From the NCBI GenBank assembly GCA_021155905.1, contig JAJNBG010000015.1, positions 1-64,000 on the forward strand: a DNA stretch of 64,000 bases. Reading direction: 5' to 3'. Positions 33,589-42,543 of this stretch are shown one piece after another (the stretch's first letter is position 1; every line of letters starts with the position of its first letter). The translations under genes and the position numbers were made by a program. Origin of the DNA: Bacteroidota bacterium. Lineage in GTDB: Bacteria; Bacteroidota; Bacteroidia; B-17B0; Aurantibacillaceae. The notes beneath the pieces are model-generated. The model saw nothing but the letters and a program-made list of their open reading frames with translations. It was not told where the DNA came from and did not search any database.

Positions 33589-34092
33589 ATGCCTGAAGAA
33601 TACGTCATACTGGTGGATGAAAACGACAATGAAATGGGCGTGATGGAAAAAATGAAGGCGCACCGTGAAGGTGTATTGCACCGTGCTTTTTCCGTTTTTA
33701 TTTTTAATGATAAGGAAGAATTATTGCTGCAGCAAAGGGCGTCAAACAAATACCACAGCGCTCGTCTCTGGACCAATACCTGCTGTTCTCATCCACGTCC
33801 TAATGAAACGATTAAAGACGCTGCTCATCGCCGTTTATTTGAAGAGATGGGCATAAGCTGCGACCTGACCATTAAAACCAATTTTATTTATAAATCTCCT
33901 TTCGAAAATGGTTTAACCGAACACGAATTGGATTATGTTCTGATTGGAAAGACAAATAAGAATCCGCAGATCAATATTGAGGAAGTGAAAAATTTCAAAT
34001 GGATGTCTATCTCGGATATTAAAAAGCAGTTGCAGTCTAATCCCGAAAATTACACGATCTGGTTCAAAATTGCGATGGAGAAACTGTTTTAA
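33589..34092 (+). CDS. idi: isopentenyl-diphosphate delta-isomerase, type 1
   Basis: Converts isopentenyl diphosphate to dimethylallyl diphosphate. The 167-residue protein is a Nudix-fold type 1 enzyme with HRAFSVFIFNDKEELLLQQR, TNTCCSHPRPNE (catalytic Cys in the CSHP context), RRLFEEMG (Nudix-like metal-binding Glu) and ENGLTEHELDYV (catalytic Glu). The start ATG is 21 bp after the SpoIIE gene. Downstream is a 600-bp repeat region, so it ends this transcription unit. Confidence 0.95.
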   Translation: MPEEYVILVDENDNEMGVMEKMKAHREGVLHRAFSVFIFNDKEELLLQQRASNKYHSARLWTNTCCSHPRPNETIKDAAHRRLFEEMGISCDLTIKTNFIYKSPFENGLTEHELDYVLIGKTNKNPQINIEEVKNFKWMSISDIKKQLQSNPENYTIWFKIAMEKLF

Positions 34093-34104
34093 GTTTTTTT
34101 AAAA

Positions 34105-34132
34105 TGTCACTTCGAGCGGAGTCGAGAAGTGT
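34105..34132. repeat. short dispersed palindrome, copy 2
   Basis: TGTCACTTCGAGCGGAGTCG then AGAAGTGT. The CACTTC/AGAAGTG ends could pair. It is related to 16554-16580. Confidence 0.55.
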
Positions 34133-34166
34133 CTTTCGATTCGCCAACAATTCTCTTACTATTTGC

Positions 34167-34228
34167 TTACTTTTTTCCTTGACGAAAAAAGTAAAAAAAA
34201 AAGTCAAGAACGAACGCCAACTCCAATC
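34167..34228 (-). repeat. pseudoknot-like intergenic element, reverse copy C
   Basis: The arms are TTACTTTTTT (34167-34176) and AAAAAAGTAA (34185-34194). The loop contains CTTGAC (34178-34183), complementary to GTCAAG (34203-34208). The outer flank GAACGAACGCCAACTCC matches, in reverse, the flank of the copy at 38952. Confidence 0.6.
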
Positions 34229-34370
34229 TTTTTAGGGGCGCATAGCGCAAGAACCCCTAAAAAAATGTAGTTCACACTGTTCGTCCACGTCCCTGCGCCA
34301 TCTGGAGTTATGGCTTTGTCAATCTCTCGTGAGATATAGATCTCCAATAGCATAGCGCTAGCAACTCTCT

Positions 34371-34416
34371 CATACGTTGGTGATAGTGCGGCTGATTTTG
34401 GCGAAAGAGAGCGAAC
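34371..34416. repeat. dispersed repeat module, copy 1
   Basis: Starts CATACGTTGG and includes AGTGCGGCTGATTTTGGCGA. It matches 38860-38905 at 39 of 46 positions. On the minus strand both copies encode similar spurious peptides (SPKSAALSPTY, SPKPAALLPIY). Confidence 0.55.
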
Positions 34417-34476
34417 CGTCATTTTTCACTCCGTTTCCTGGGCAGCCCTGTGCGCGAAAAATGTCGAATGGTCTTT

Positions 34477-34555
34477 CGCCTTGAATTTTTGTTTCTTTTT
34501 GTTCAAGCAAAAAGAAAAGAGAAGTTTGCTTTTGGATACTTTTGCAAAAGTATCA
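34477..34555 (+). repeat. pseudoknot-like intergenic element, forward copy D
   Basis: The arms are TTTCTTTTTG (34492-34501) and CAAAAAGAAA (34508-34517). The loop TTCAAG (34502-34507) is complementary to CTTGAA (34480-34485). The tail carries the uninterrupted palindrome GATACTTTTGCAAAAGTATC. Confidence 0.6.
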
Positions 34556-34664
34556 AATCGAAAGTTTAGCGCTAAAGGTTTAAGTCAATATTCATTTTAA
34601 CAAAATATTTTTCAACCCCCTGTTTATCAGTAAATTAATAATTTCCATATTTCAGATAAATCCT

Positions 34665-34672
34665 TATTTTTG
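34665..34672 (+). promoter_or_regulatory. candidate -7 element of hppA
   Basis: TATTTTTG, exact TAnnTTTG match, 22 nt before the hppA ATG. No clear -33 TTG. Confidence 0.45.
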
Positions 34673-34694
34673 CACCCTTTAATTTATACAACAT

Positions 34695-37469
34695 ATGAAC
34701 GATTTAGTGATTTACATGATCCCGGTACTGGGAATCTTAGGTTTAGTGGTAATGGCAATCAAATCTGCCTGGGTTAGCAAGCAGGATGCCGGTGATAAGA
34801 ACATGCAGGAATTGGCGGGTTATATTGCCGATGGTGCGATGGCCTTCTTAAAAGCAGAATGGAAAGTATTAAGCATTTTCGTGGTTTTTGCAGCCGCTTT
34901 ATTAGCTTATTCCGGAACAATACATGAAGTTAACGGTAAAGAGATCCACTCCAGCTGGATTATTTCTATTGCCTTTATTATAGGAGCAGTTTTCTCTGCA
35001 ACAGCAGGATATATTGGTATGAAAGTAGCTACCAAAGCGAACGTCCGTACTACACAAGCTGCCCGTACAAGTTTAAAACAGGCTTTAAAAGTATCTTTTA
35101 CAGGTGGTACTGTAATGGGCTTAGGAGTTGCCGGTTTGGCAATCTTAGGTTTAGGTGGTTTATTCATTGTTTTCCTGGGGGTCTTTGGTGATTTAGGAGA
35201 AAATACAGTGAAAACAGCGATTGAAGTATTAACCGGTTTCTCTTTGGGAGCAGAGTCGATTGCATTATTTGCCCGTGTTGGTGGTGGTATTTATACCAAA
35301 GCAGCTGACGTTGGTGCTGACTTAGTTGGTAAAGTAGAAGCAGGTATTCCTGAAGATGACGTTCGTAACCCTGCAACTATTGCTGATAATGTAGGTGATA
35401 ACGTTGGTGACGTAGCTGGTATGGGCGCCGATTTATTCGGTTCTTATGTAGCCACCATTTTAGCGACTATGGTATTGGGTCAGGAAATCGATGCGTCGAA
35501 TGATGCATTCGGTGGTATGTCTCCTATCTTATTACCAATGGTAATTTGTGGTTTAGGTATTTTATTCTCAATCGTTGGTACATGGTTCGTAACCATTAAA
35601 GATGACAAATCAAATGTTCAGAACGCTTTGAATTTAGGAAACTGGGCATCTATGATCTTAACAGTGATTGCTTCTTACTTCATCGTAATGTATATGTTGC
35701 CTGCAACATTAAGCTTACGTGGTTATGAGTTCTCAAGTTTAAATGTATTCTTCGCGATTGTAGTTGGTACCATTGTAGGTGCAATTATGAGTATTGTAAC
35801 TGAGTATTACACTGCGATGGGTAAGGCTCCTGTTTTATCTATCATTCAACAATCTTCTACAGGTCATGCAACTAACATCATAGGTGGTTTATCAGTTGGT
35901 ATGAAATCTACTGTGATTCCTATCTTAACATTAGCAGGTGGTATCATGGCTTCTTATTATTTCGCAGGTTTATACGGTGTGGCTATTGCAGCTGCAGGTA
36001 TGATGGCAACTACAGCTATGCAATTAGCAATTGATGCATTTGGTCCAATTGCTGATAACGCGGGTGGTATTGCAGAAATGAGCCAGTTACCTCCTGAAGT
36101 TCGTGAGCGTACGGATAACCTGGATGCAGTTGGTAACACAACAGCAGCAACCGGAAAAGGTTTCGCCATCGCTTCAGCGGCTTTAACATCATTAGCTTTA
36201 TTTGCAGCTTTCGTAGGAATTGCAGGAATTGACGCGATTGATATTTACAAAGCACCGGTATTAGCTGGTTTATTTGTAGGTGGTATGATTCCATTCATTT
36301 TCTCTGCATTATGTATCCAGGCAGTTGGTAAAGCGGCTATGGACATGGTACAGGAAGTACGTCGCCAGTTCCGTGAAATTCCAGGTATCATGGAATACAA
36401 AGCAAAACCGGAATACGAAAAATGTGTGGCTATTTCTACCAAAGCATCTATCCGTGAAATGATGATGCCAGGTGCTATTGCTTTAATTACTCCTTTAATT
36501 GTCGGTTTCGTATTCGGACCGGAAGTATTAGGTGGTTTATTGGCAGGTGTAACTGTATCAGGTGTGTTAATGGGTATCTTCCAGTCTAACGCAGGTGGTG
36601 CATGGGATAACGCTAAAAAATCTTTTGAGAAAGGTGTATTGATCAACGGTGAAATGTTCTACAAAAAATCAGAACCGCACAAAGCATCAGTTACTGGTGA
36701 TACAGTTGGAGATCCGTTCAAAGATACTTCAGGGCCTTCTATGAACATTTTGATTAAATTAATGTCTATCGTGTCTTTGGTTATTGCTCCTTACATTGCT
36801 GTAGTTGGCGGAGAAGAAGCTTGCTGCACAAATGGTATGGTAACTGAAGAAGTAATTAAATGTAACATCAACGGACAGGAGTATACCTGCAACAGCAAAG
36901 CGCAATGCGATAGCATCATGAATGCTAACAAAAAAGACATTGCTGAGTTAAAAGGAATGTACGAAGTAGATGGATCTCACTCTTCGGTTGATTTCAGTAT
37001 CAAGCATATTGTAACCAATACGAAAGGTACAATGAATATTGATAGCGGTTATATTAACCTGGATAACGCGGGAACTAAAATCTTTATCCGTATGGATGCA
37101 AAATCCATGAACACGCAAAGTGCAGGACGTGATGAGCATTTATTAAGCGCTGATTTCTTCGACGCTGCTAAATTCCCTCACATCGTTTTCGAAGCGACTG
37201 AAGTTGTAAAAGATTCTACCAGCATGGATTATAGTTACATCGCTAAAGGCAAATTAACCATCAAAGGACTTACCAAAGAAACCAACATTCCATTCAATTT
37301 CGTAGGAGTTGAAATGAAAGACATGGGTGAGCATGGTAAATACAATGTAGGTGGTTTCGAAGGAAAAACTGTGATCAACCGTACTGATTTCCAAATTGGT
37401 AAATCAGGTGGATTAGGTGAAAACGTAACCATCAGCATTAACCTTGAGGTGATGCAGGAGGTTAAGTAA
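34695..37469 (+). CDS. hppA: ion-pumping membrane pyrophosphatase fused to a YceI-like domain
   Basis: A 924-residue fusion. Residues 1 to about 705 form a membrane pyrophosphatase that pumps Na+ or H+ using PPi. The PPi/Mg sites are visible in [18 protein letters not shown] and [18 protein letters not shown], with a third acidic motif in [11 protein letters not shown]. The sequence [10 protein letters not shown] has Ala484 where K+-independent enzymes have Lys, so it should be K+-dependent. A linker (about 706-755) contains a CC pair and three more Cys (IKCN, TCN, QCD). Residues 756-924 are a YceI-like lipocalin-type domain ([18 protein letters not shown]). Known topology puts the C-terminus outside, where YceI proteins act. 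No stop or frameshift separates the parts. Confidence 0.92.
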   Translation: MNDLVIYMIPVLGILGLVVMAIKSAWVSKQDAGDKNMQELAGYIADGAMAFLKAEWKVLSIFVVFAAALLAYSGTIHEVNGKEIHSSWIISIAFIIGAVFSATAGYIGMKVATKANVRTTQAARTSLKQALKVSFTGGTVMGLGVAGLAILGLGGLFIVFLGVFGDLGENTVKTAIEVLTGFSLGAESIALFARVGGGIYTKAADVGADLVGKVEAGIPEDDVRNPATIADNVGDNVGDVAGMGADLFGSYVATILATMVLGQEIDASNDAFGGMSPILLPMVICGLGILFSIVGTWFVTIKDDKSNVQNALNLGNWASMILTVIASYFIVMYMLPATLSLRGYEFSSLNVFFAIVVGTIVGAIMSIVTEYYTAMGKAPVLSIIQQSSTGHATNIIGGLSVGMKSTVIPILTLAGGIMASYYFAGLYGVAIAAAGMMATTAMQLAIDAFGPIADNAGGIAEMSQLPPEVRERTDNLDAVGNTTAATGKGFAIASAALTSLALFAAFVGIAGIDAIDIYKAPVLAGLFVGGMIPFIFSALCIQAVGKAAMDMVQEVRRQFREIPGIMEYKAKPEYEKCVAISTKASIREMMMPGAIALITPLIVGFVFGPEVLGGLLAGVTVSGVLMGIFQSNAGGAWDNAKKSFEKGVLINGEMFYKKSEPHKASVTGDTVGDPFKDTSGPSMNILIKLMSIVSLVIAPYIAVVGGEEACCTNGMVTEEVIKCNINGQEYTCNSKAQCDSIMNANKKDIAELKGMYEVDGSHSSVDFSIKHIVTNTKGTMNIDSGYINLDNAGTKIFIRMDAKSMNTQSAGRDEHLLSADFFDAAKFPHIVFEATEVVKDSTSMDYSYIAKGKLTIKGLTKETNIPFNFVGVEMKDMGEHGKYNVGGFEGKTVINRTDFQIGKSGGLGENVTISINLEVMQEVK

Positions 37470-37490
37470 TTTCTTCTTTAAGATAATTAG

Positions 37491-37524
37491 AAAGCCTGTC
37501 TATGAATTAGACAGGCTTTTTTTA
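37491..37524 (+). terminator. intrinsic terminator after hppA
   Basis: A perfect 12-bp stem (37491-37502 with 37508-37519, core AGCCTGTCTA), TGAAT loop and a T-run. Confidence 0.9.
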
Positions 37525-37681
37525 TGAAAATAGGAATAGATAATCACCAAAGACCGCATCTGTTTGTAATGCGGACGGACACCAAAGTGATTATGGTAAA
37601 TGCCGTTTCGCACAAGTCATTTTCATTTGGCAAATGTCCAAAAAGCAGTTAGCTTTGTTAGTAGCATTAGGAAATCGAAAC

Positions 37682-38812
37682 ATGAAATACCTTTCTTCAA
37701 TAGTAGTAATCCTGTTTCTGTTTGGTTTCACAACAAGTACGGTCAATCCGGAAGAAAGATCCATCGAAGACATCACGGCGGACTTAGTGAAGGAAGTCGC
37801 TAAAGACAATATAGGTAGCCTGTCCATTTCTATATTAAAACATGACAGTATTACTTACTTCAGGTCGTACGGGAAAATAAATAAGTTCAATAAATTCATA
37901 CCGGACACTTCTACGTTGTTTAGAATTGCGTCTGTTTCCAAATCATTCGCGGCTGTGCTGATGTTGAAACTGATGGAAGAAGGCTATTTCAAATTGGATG
38001 ATCCCATCGAAAACTACCTGCCCGAAGTTAAATTACTCATCGGCTATTCGGATTCCACTAAAATAACCTTCAGGCAATTGGCAAGCCATACTGCCGGCAT
38101 TCAAAGAAACTCAAATCCGAATGGAGGACAGAGCGGTGCCACATCTGACTGGGAAAAGAAAACAGTATCATCCATTTCTCATACTAAATTTATTTTCAGG
38201 CCAAATACCAAAATGGTTTATTCAAACGTAGGCTATGCCATCCTTGGATTGGCCATGTCAAGAGCCGCCAATACTTCCTATATTAAATTAATGAGTGATA
38301 AAATATTTGTTCCTTTAAAAATGGACAATACGTTTTTCGATGTTCCGGAAAATAAATTGAACAAATTAGCAGACGGGACATGTGACTGCGGATTACTTAA
38401 CGGTAAAAACCGACGAGTGCCAAGAGAAGGACAAAAAGGATTGGGCTATGATGTACCGGGAGGAGGAATATTTACTACTTCCTCTGATCTTTCAAAATTA
38501 TTGGCGGTATTAATGGGAACATCCAAACAAAGAATAATTACAGAACAATCTCTTTTAGATATGCAAACTGGTGTCATGAAATACCCGGACGCTATCCGGC
38601 GAACGTTTAAAAATGTGAAGTATGGACTAGGCACTGTTGTTTACCATTTAGATAATGATATGACTGTTTTTGCTCATAGTGGATCTACACCTGGTTATTG
38701 GACAACGTACGCATATGACCCTGCAAAAAAAGTGGCTGTCATCATTATGCTTAATTATGACAAACATTTAGACAATGAAGGCACCGTCGTAAAAATATTA
38801 AATCAGTTGTGA
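37682..38812 (+). CDS. serine hydrolase of the class C beta-lactamase / DD-peptidase type
   Basis: A 376-residue exported protein: signal peptide (about 1-20), then a penicillin-binding-protein-like fold with the nucleophile motif SVSK (Ser84, Lys87), the Tyr-x-Asn motif YSN (180-182) and the third motif HSG (332-334). All three active-site motifs of the beta-lactamase/esterase/DD-peptidase group are present. The His in place of Lys in the KTG box is common in esterases and EstB-type hydrolases, so it is not necessarily a beta-lactamase. The frame is open to 37634, but the ATG at 37682 gives the clean signal peptide. Confidence 0.87.
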   Translation: MKYLSSIVVILFLFGFTTSTVNPEERSIEDITADLVKEVAKDNIGSLSISILKHDSITYFRSYGKINKFNKFIPDTSTLFRIASVSKSFAAVLMLKLMEEGYFKLDDPIENYLPEVKLLIGYSDSTKITFRQLASHTAGIQRNSNPNGGQSGATSDWEKKTVSSISHTKFIFRPNTKMVYSNVGYAILGLAMSRAANTSYIKLMSDKIFVPLKMDNTFFDVPENKLNKLADGTCDCGLLNGKNRRVPREGQKGLGYDVPGGGIFTTSSDLSKLLAVLMGTSKQRIITEQSLLDMQTGVMKYPDAIRRTFKNVKYGLGTVVYHLDNDMTVFAHSGSTPGYWTTYAYDPAKKVAVIIMLNYDKHLDNEGTVVKILNQL

Positions 38813-38859
38813 AGTGTTAAGTAAAAAAAAGGAGTGGCAGATTTCTTTATGCATCCCTG

Positions 38860-38905
38860 CATATATTGGTAATAGTGCGGCTGGTTTTGGCGAAACGGTG
38901 CGAAC
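38860..38905. repeat. dispersed repeat module, copy 2
   Basis: Starts CATATATTGG and includes AGTGCGGCTGGTTTTGGCGA. It matches 34371-34416 at 39 of 46 positions. It lies 43 bp before the flank of the forward pseudoknot-like copy at 38952. Confidence 0.55.
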
Positions 38906-38951
38906 TACAATTTTTTCGGCGGTATTGCGGAGGTTTTTCGAGTGAGAAAAA

Positions 38952-39009
38952 GATTGGAGTTGGCGTTTCGCCTTGACTTTTTGGTTCTTTTTCGTCAAGG
39001 AAAAAGAAC
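38952..39009 (+). repeat. pseudoknot-like intergenic element, forward copy E
   Basis: The flank GATTGGAGTTGGCG leads into CCTTGAC (38971-38977). The arms are GTTCTTTTTC (38984-38993) and GAAAAAGAAC (39000-39009). The loop GTCAAG (38994-38999) is complementary to CTTGAC (38972-38977). It ends 44 bp before the RsmH-like gene. Confidence 0.6.
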
Positions 39010-39053
39010 GATAGAAAAGAAGAAAAGCTAAGCATTAAACCTTAGCTTTACAT

Positions 39054-40103
39054 ATGAGCGATGAGGAACCAAAAGGTCCCAGGCGTGTCCGTTACAAAGG
39101 CACTCACCCAAAATCTTTTAAAGAAAAATACAAAGAGCTGCAACCACAAAATTATTCTGAGGATATAGCCAAGGTGATACAACAGGGGCGAACCCCGGCA
39201 GGCATGCATCGTTCTATTTGTGTGACCGAGATATTGGAATTTTTACAGATCCTTCCCGGGCAGACTGGTTTGGATGCCACATTGGGTTATGGTGGGCATA
39301 GTTTAGAGATGCTCAAATGCCTGGCCCCCGGAGGAATGTTATACGCGATGGACGTGGATCCTTTTGAATTGCCGAGAACACAGGAGCGTTTACTGGCCTT
39401 GGGTTACGGACCTGAATCCGTTGTGTTTAAAAAAATGAATTTCTCAGCCATTGATCAGGTTGCCTTAGAATCGGGGCCACTTAATTTTGTATTAGCCGAT
39501 CTGGGTGTTTCCTCCATGCAGATCGATAATCCCGAAAGAGGCTTTTCGTTTAAAATTGATGGTCCATTGGATCTCAGATTAAATCCGGAGAAGGGACGAT
39601 CGGCTGCGGCGCTTTTAAAGATAATGGAACCTCGCAGAATGGCAGAAGTGTTTTTTGAAAATTCTGACGAACCGCATTATGAAGCCATTACCTTAGCAAT
39701 TGTCGCAAAACTGGAAAAAGGAATTGCCATTACTACAACAATTGATTTACAAAAGACCATTGCTGAAGCCTTGAATTTTCTTCCCGAAAATACACGCCAG
39801 GAAGATATTAAAAAATCCTGTCAGCGTTGCTTCCAGGCATTGCGGATTGAAGTGAACGATGAATTTGGTGTACTGGATGAATTTTTAGAAAAACTTCCTT
39901 ATGTATTAGCGCCCGGAGGAAGAGTAGCTATTCTTTCTTTTCATTCGGGTGAGGATCGTCGTGTCAAAAAATCATTCCAGGCATTATCCCGTGCCGGTAT
40001 TTATTCGGAAGTAGCACCGGATCCTATCCGTCCTTCAGCAGAAGAAAGCTATACCAACCCGCGCGCACGTTCCGCTAAATTGCGCTGGGCAATTAAAGCC
40101 TGA
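39054..40103 (+). CDS. rsmH: RsmH-like 16S rRNA (cytosine-N4) methyltransferase
   Basis: RsmH methylates N4 of C1402 in 16S rRNA using S-adenosylmethionine. The 349-residue protein has a Rossmann-type SAM site (DATLGYGGHS), LADLGVSSMQIDNPERGFSF, RLNPEKG, and the C-terminal ILSFHSGEDRRVKKSFQAL and RARSAKLRWA, all characteristic of RsmH. Two points differ from a standard copy. There is an extra N-terminal stretch of about 45 basic residues, and the usual start HxPVLLxE appears as HRSICVTEIL. It is also outside the mraZ-ftsI cell-division cluster where rsmH normally lies, so it may be a second paralogue. It abuts the convergent TPR gene. Confidence 0.85.
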   Translation: MSDEEPKGPRRVRYKGTHPKSFKEKYKELQPQNYSEDIAKVIQQGRTPAGMHRSICVTEILEFLQILPGQTGLDATLGYGGHSLEMLKCLAPGGMLYAMDVDPFELPRTQERLLALGYGPESVVFKKMNFSAIDQVALESGPLNFVLADLGVSSMQIDNPERGFSFKIDGPLDLRLNPEKGRSAAALLKIMEPRRMAEVFFENSDEPHYEAITLAIVAKLEKGIAITTTIDLQKTIAEALNFLPENTRQEDIKKSCQRCFQALRIEVNDEFGVLDEFLEKLPYVLAPGGRVAILSFHSGEDRRVKKSFQALSRAGIYSEVAPDPIRPSAEESYTNPRARSAKLRWAIKA

Positions 40104-41537
40104 TTATTTACAGCCATTCTTCACCAATTCTTCTCCTGCACTTTCATGCCCAAGCACTTGTGCCTGTTTCAAATCAGAGCATGAACCCGGTAAATCATTC
40201 ATGTATTTTTTTAACTTCCCACGATAATAGAAAGCCCTCGATGATTTAGCATCCATCTCGATGGCGCGACTAAGATCAGCCATGGCCAATGCATCTTTTT
40301 CGGTCTGGTAATAGGCGATCCCTCTTTCTAAGGTAGCGAGTCTGTAGTCCGGTTTTAACTTGAGAGATTCATTAAAATCATCAATGGCTCCCTGGTAATC
40401 TTTTAAATTATATTTGCTGATGCCTCGCTGGTAATAGGTGTCATGCGACTTATTAACGGCCAGTGCCTGGTTGCAATCTTCAATCACGCCCTTATCGTCC
40501 TGCTGGTCATACTTAATCAATGCACGGTAGTAATACCCCCATTCTGACTGGTTATCCTTTTGAATGGTAATGTTGAGGTCCGACATAGCCTCTGAATATT
40601 TTTTCAGGTAATAATAATTAATGCCGCGCCATAAGTGATGTTTGGCTGTATTTAGCTTCAGGTCAATGGCAGCGTTGAAATCCGGTTCAGCCTCTTTATA
40701 TTTCCCCAATTGGTATTTGGACAGCGCGCGGTTATAGTAAGCTTCCGGTTTGGTGGGATCTATTTCCAGAGATTTATTATTATCGGCTAATGATCTTTCG
40801 TAGTTCTTCTCATCGTAATAAACGATGGCACGGTTGTAATAGGCTTTCGCATATTTAGGATCATGGGCAATCACGGTGTCATAATCGTTAACAGATTCCT
40901 TGTAACGTTTGAGGTTATGGTAATGCAAGCCGCGCCAGAAATAAGTTTCGTAATAGTTTTTAATCGCGAGTGATTGGTTGCAGTCAGCCAAACCTCCTTC
41001 AAAATCTTTCAGGTAGTATTTAGTAATGGATCTGAAAAAATAAGAATTATCATATTTTGGATCGGAGGCTACTGCCTCGTTCAAAACAGGAAGAGCCTCC
41101 TTGTATTTTTTCAGTTCATTCAATGCAGCTCCTTTGTAGGTCAATGCTTTTGCATAATTCGGCCTCAGGGAAATTGCGGTGTCAAAATCAGCAATCGCTA
41201 AACTGAAATTATCTAAATTGTAATTGCATAAACCGCGACTGTAAAATGCATCGGCTCTTCTTCTTCCCAGGGAAATACTCTTGTCGAAATTGGTAATTCC
41301 GTCTTTGTAGTCTTTCATTTCAAAGGCACATAAACCACGGTTATAAAAGGCATTGGGATCTTTTGGCTTTTTAATGAGGTAAGTAGAGTAGTCGAGGTAA
41401 GAGCCAGAATAATCTTTGTTTTCGTATTTCTTAAAAGCACTGGTAAACATTGGATCCACTTCCTCTTTATCTCTTTGTGAAAAAAGAGGGCTATTGATGA
41501 TCAGGAAAGTAATCAGGAAAAAATAAATTGATTTCAT
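40104..41537 (-). CDS. exported TPR-repeat protein
   Basis: A 477-residue protein with a signal peptide (about 1-20) followed by about twelve tandem TPR units of 34 residues (AFYNRGLCAFEMKDYKDGI, AFYSRGLCNYNLDNFSLAI and so on, with the typical W/Y-L-G/A-Y-P positions). The repeat array fills the protein, so it is a solenoid scaffold for protein contacts in the periplasm. There is no enzymatic domain. The stop codon directly abuts that of the convergent rsmH-like gene, with no base between. Confidence 0.85.
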   Translation of the reverse strand: MKSIYFFLITFLIINSPLFSQRDKEEVDPMFTSAFKKYENKDYSGSYLDYSTYLIKKPKDPNAFYNRGLCAFEMKDYKDGITNFDKSISLGRRRADAFYSRGLCNYNLDNFSLAIADFDTAISLRPNYAKALTYKGAALNELKKYKEALPVLNEAVASDPKYDNSYFFRSITKYYLKDFEGGLADCNQSLAIKNYYETYFWRGLHYHNLKRYKESVNDYDTVIAHDPKYAKAYYNRAIVYYDEKNYERSLADNNKSLEIDPTKPEAYYNRALSKYQLGKYKEAEPDFNAAIDLKLNTAKHHLWRGINYYYLKKYSEAMSDLNITIQKDNQSEWGYYYRALIKYDQQDDKGVIEDCNQALAVNKSHDTYYQRGISKYNLKDYQGAIDDFNESLKLKPDYRLATLERGIAYYQTEKDALAMADLSRAIEMDAKSSRAFYYRGKLKKYMNDLPGSCSDLKQAQVLGHESAGEELVKNGCK

Positions 41538-41564
41538 TGAATTTTAAATTGGGTTTAAAAATTA

Positions 41565-42533
41565 TTAAGAAGAAAGAACGTCCAGGATACGCATCATTTC
41601 GGGGTTAAGGTCCTCAATATGCTTCACGGCATCTCTGAAATGTGTGTAAGACACCTGTTTGTTCACGATGCCGATCATCTCATTGTTATGTCCGTTCTGC
41701 AAAGCCTTCACGGCATAGTAGCCCATAATACTGGCATTAACCCTTTCCATGCAGGTTGGGTTTCCGCCACGCTGGATATGTCCCAGAATTGAAATACGGA
41801 TATCAAACTCGGGCCATTCCTTTTTTAATAAATTTCCGATACCAACTGCTCCTCCGTTTTCATCACCTTCGGCTACAATAATAATTCGACTCTTTTTGGT
41901 GAGACGCCAGGTTTTTTTATTTTCTAATAAAATCTGTAAATCATTTTTACGCTCCGGAATCAGTATGGCTTCGGCTCCGCAAGCAATTGCACTTCTAAGG
42001 GCAATTAAACCTGCATCTCTTCCCATCACTTCCACCACAAAAATCCGGTCATGACTCTCCGCTGTGTCCCTGATCTTATCCACGGCTTCCACAACCGTGT
42101 TGGTGGCTGTGTCATAACCGATAGTGAAATCAGTGCCAATCAAATCATTATCAATGGTGCCGGGACAGCCTACGATTTTGATATTATGCAACGTACTAAA
42201 CTCAAGCGCCCCTTTGAAGCTTCCATCGCCACCAATCACGATGAAACCATCGATGTTATGTTTCTGAAGAGTTTCAAGTGCCTTCTTCATTCCTTCCTGT
42301 GTAGTAAAGCGTTTACTGCGGGCTGTTTTTAATATCGTTCCACCGCGATGAATAATATTGGATACTTTACTTTTAGTGAGGTGAATATGGTCATCATCGA
42401 TCAATCCTTCATATCCCCTGTAAAATCCCATAACATCAATGTGTTCCGCACGGGCAGTTCTCACAATGGCTCTGATGCAGGCGTTCATTCCGGGGGAATC
42501 GCCGCCTGAGGTAATTAAAGCGATTTTTTTCAT
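41565..42533 (-). CDS. pfkA: ATP-dependent 6-phosphofructokinase
   Basis: PfkA phosphorylates fructose 6-phosphate, the committed step of glycolysis. The 322-residue protein has the N-terminal ITSGGDSPGMNACIRA, the phosphate-binding GGDGSFKGA, the catalytic PGTIDNDLIGTD, MGRDAG and ILGHIQRGGNPT. The GGDGS form is that of ATP-dependent, allosteric enzymes. The frame is open to 42560, overlapping the GNAT gene, but the ATG at 42533 (MKKIALITSGGD) is the standard start. It is co-directional with the GNAT gene and ends about 27 bp before the TPR gene start. Confidence 0.95.
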   Translation of the reverse strand: MKKIALITSGGDSPGMNACIRAIVRTARAEHIDVMGFYRGYEGLIDDDHIHLTKSKVSNIIHRGGTILKTARSKRFTTQEGMKKALETLQKHNIDGFIVIGGDGSFKGALEFSTLHNIKIVGCPGTIDNDLIGTDFTIGYDTATNTVVEAVDKIRDTAESHDRIFVVEVMGRDAGLIALRSAIACGAEAILIPERKNDLQILLENKKTWRLTKKSRIIIVAEGDENGGAVGIGNLLKKEWPEFDIRISILGHIQRGGNPTCMERVNASIMGYYAVKALQNGHNNEMIGIVNKQVSYTHFRDAVKHIEDLNPEMMRILDVLSS

Positions 42534-42543
42534 AGCTGAAATA

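Larger units (their letters stand above)
34093..34694. other. repeat-filled idi-hppA intergenic region
   Basis: About 600 bp without a gene. It contains the TCGAGCGGAGTCGAG palindrome (34105-34132), a reverse pseudoknot-like copy (34167-34228), a hairpin TTTTTAGGGG/CCCCTAAAAA (34229-34238 with 34254-34263), a second repeat module (34371-34416), a forward pseudoknot-like copy (34477-34555), and the hppA promoter. Its order of parts parallels 16554-17021. Confidence 0.6.

Noticed and set aside
34204-34422. 72-codon minus-strand frame between idi and hppA
   Set aside because: It runs through the dispersed repeat module and the reverse pseudoknot-like copy; the match to the frame at 38798-38998 reflects the repeat, not a gene family.
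38798-38998. 66-codon minus-strand frame before the RsmH-like gene
   Set aside because: Same reason: made of the repeat module and forward copy E.
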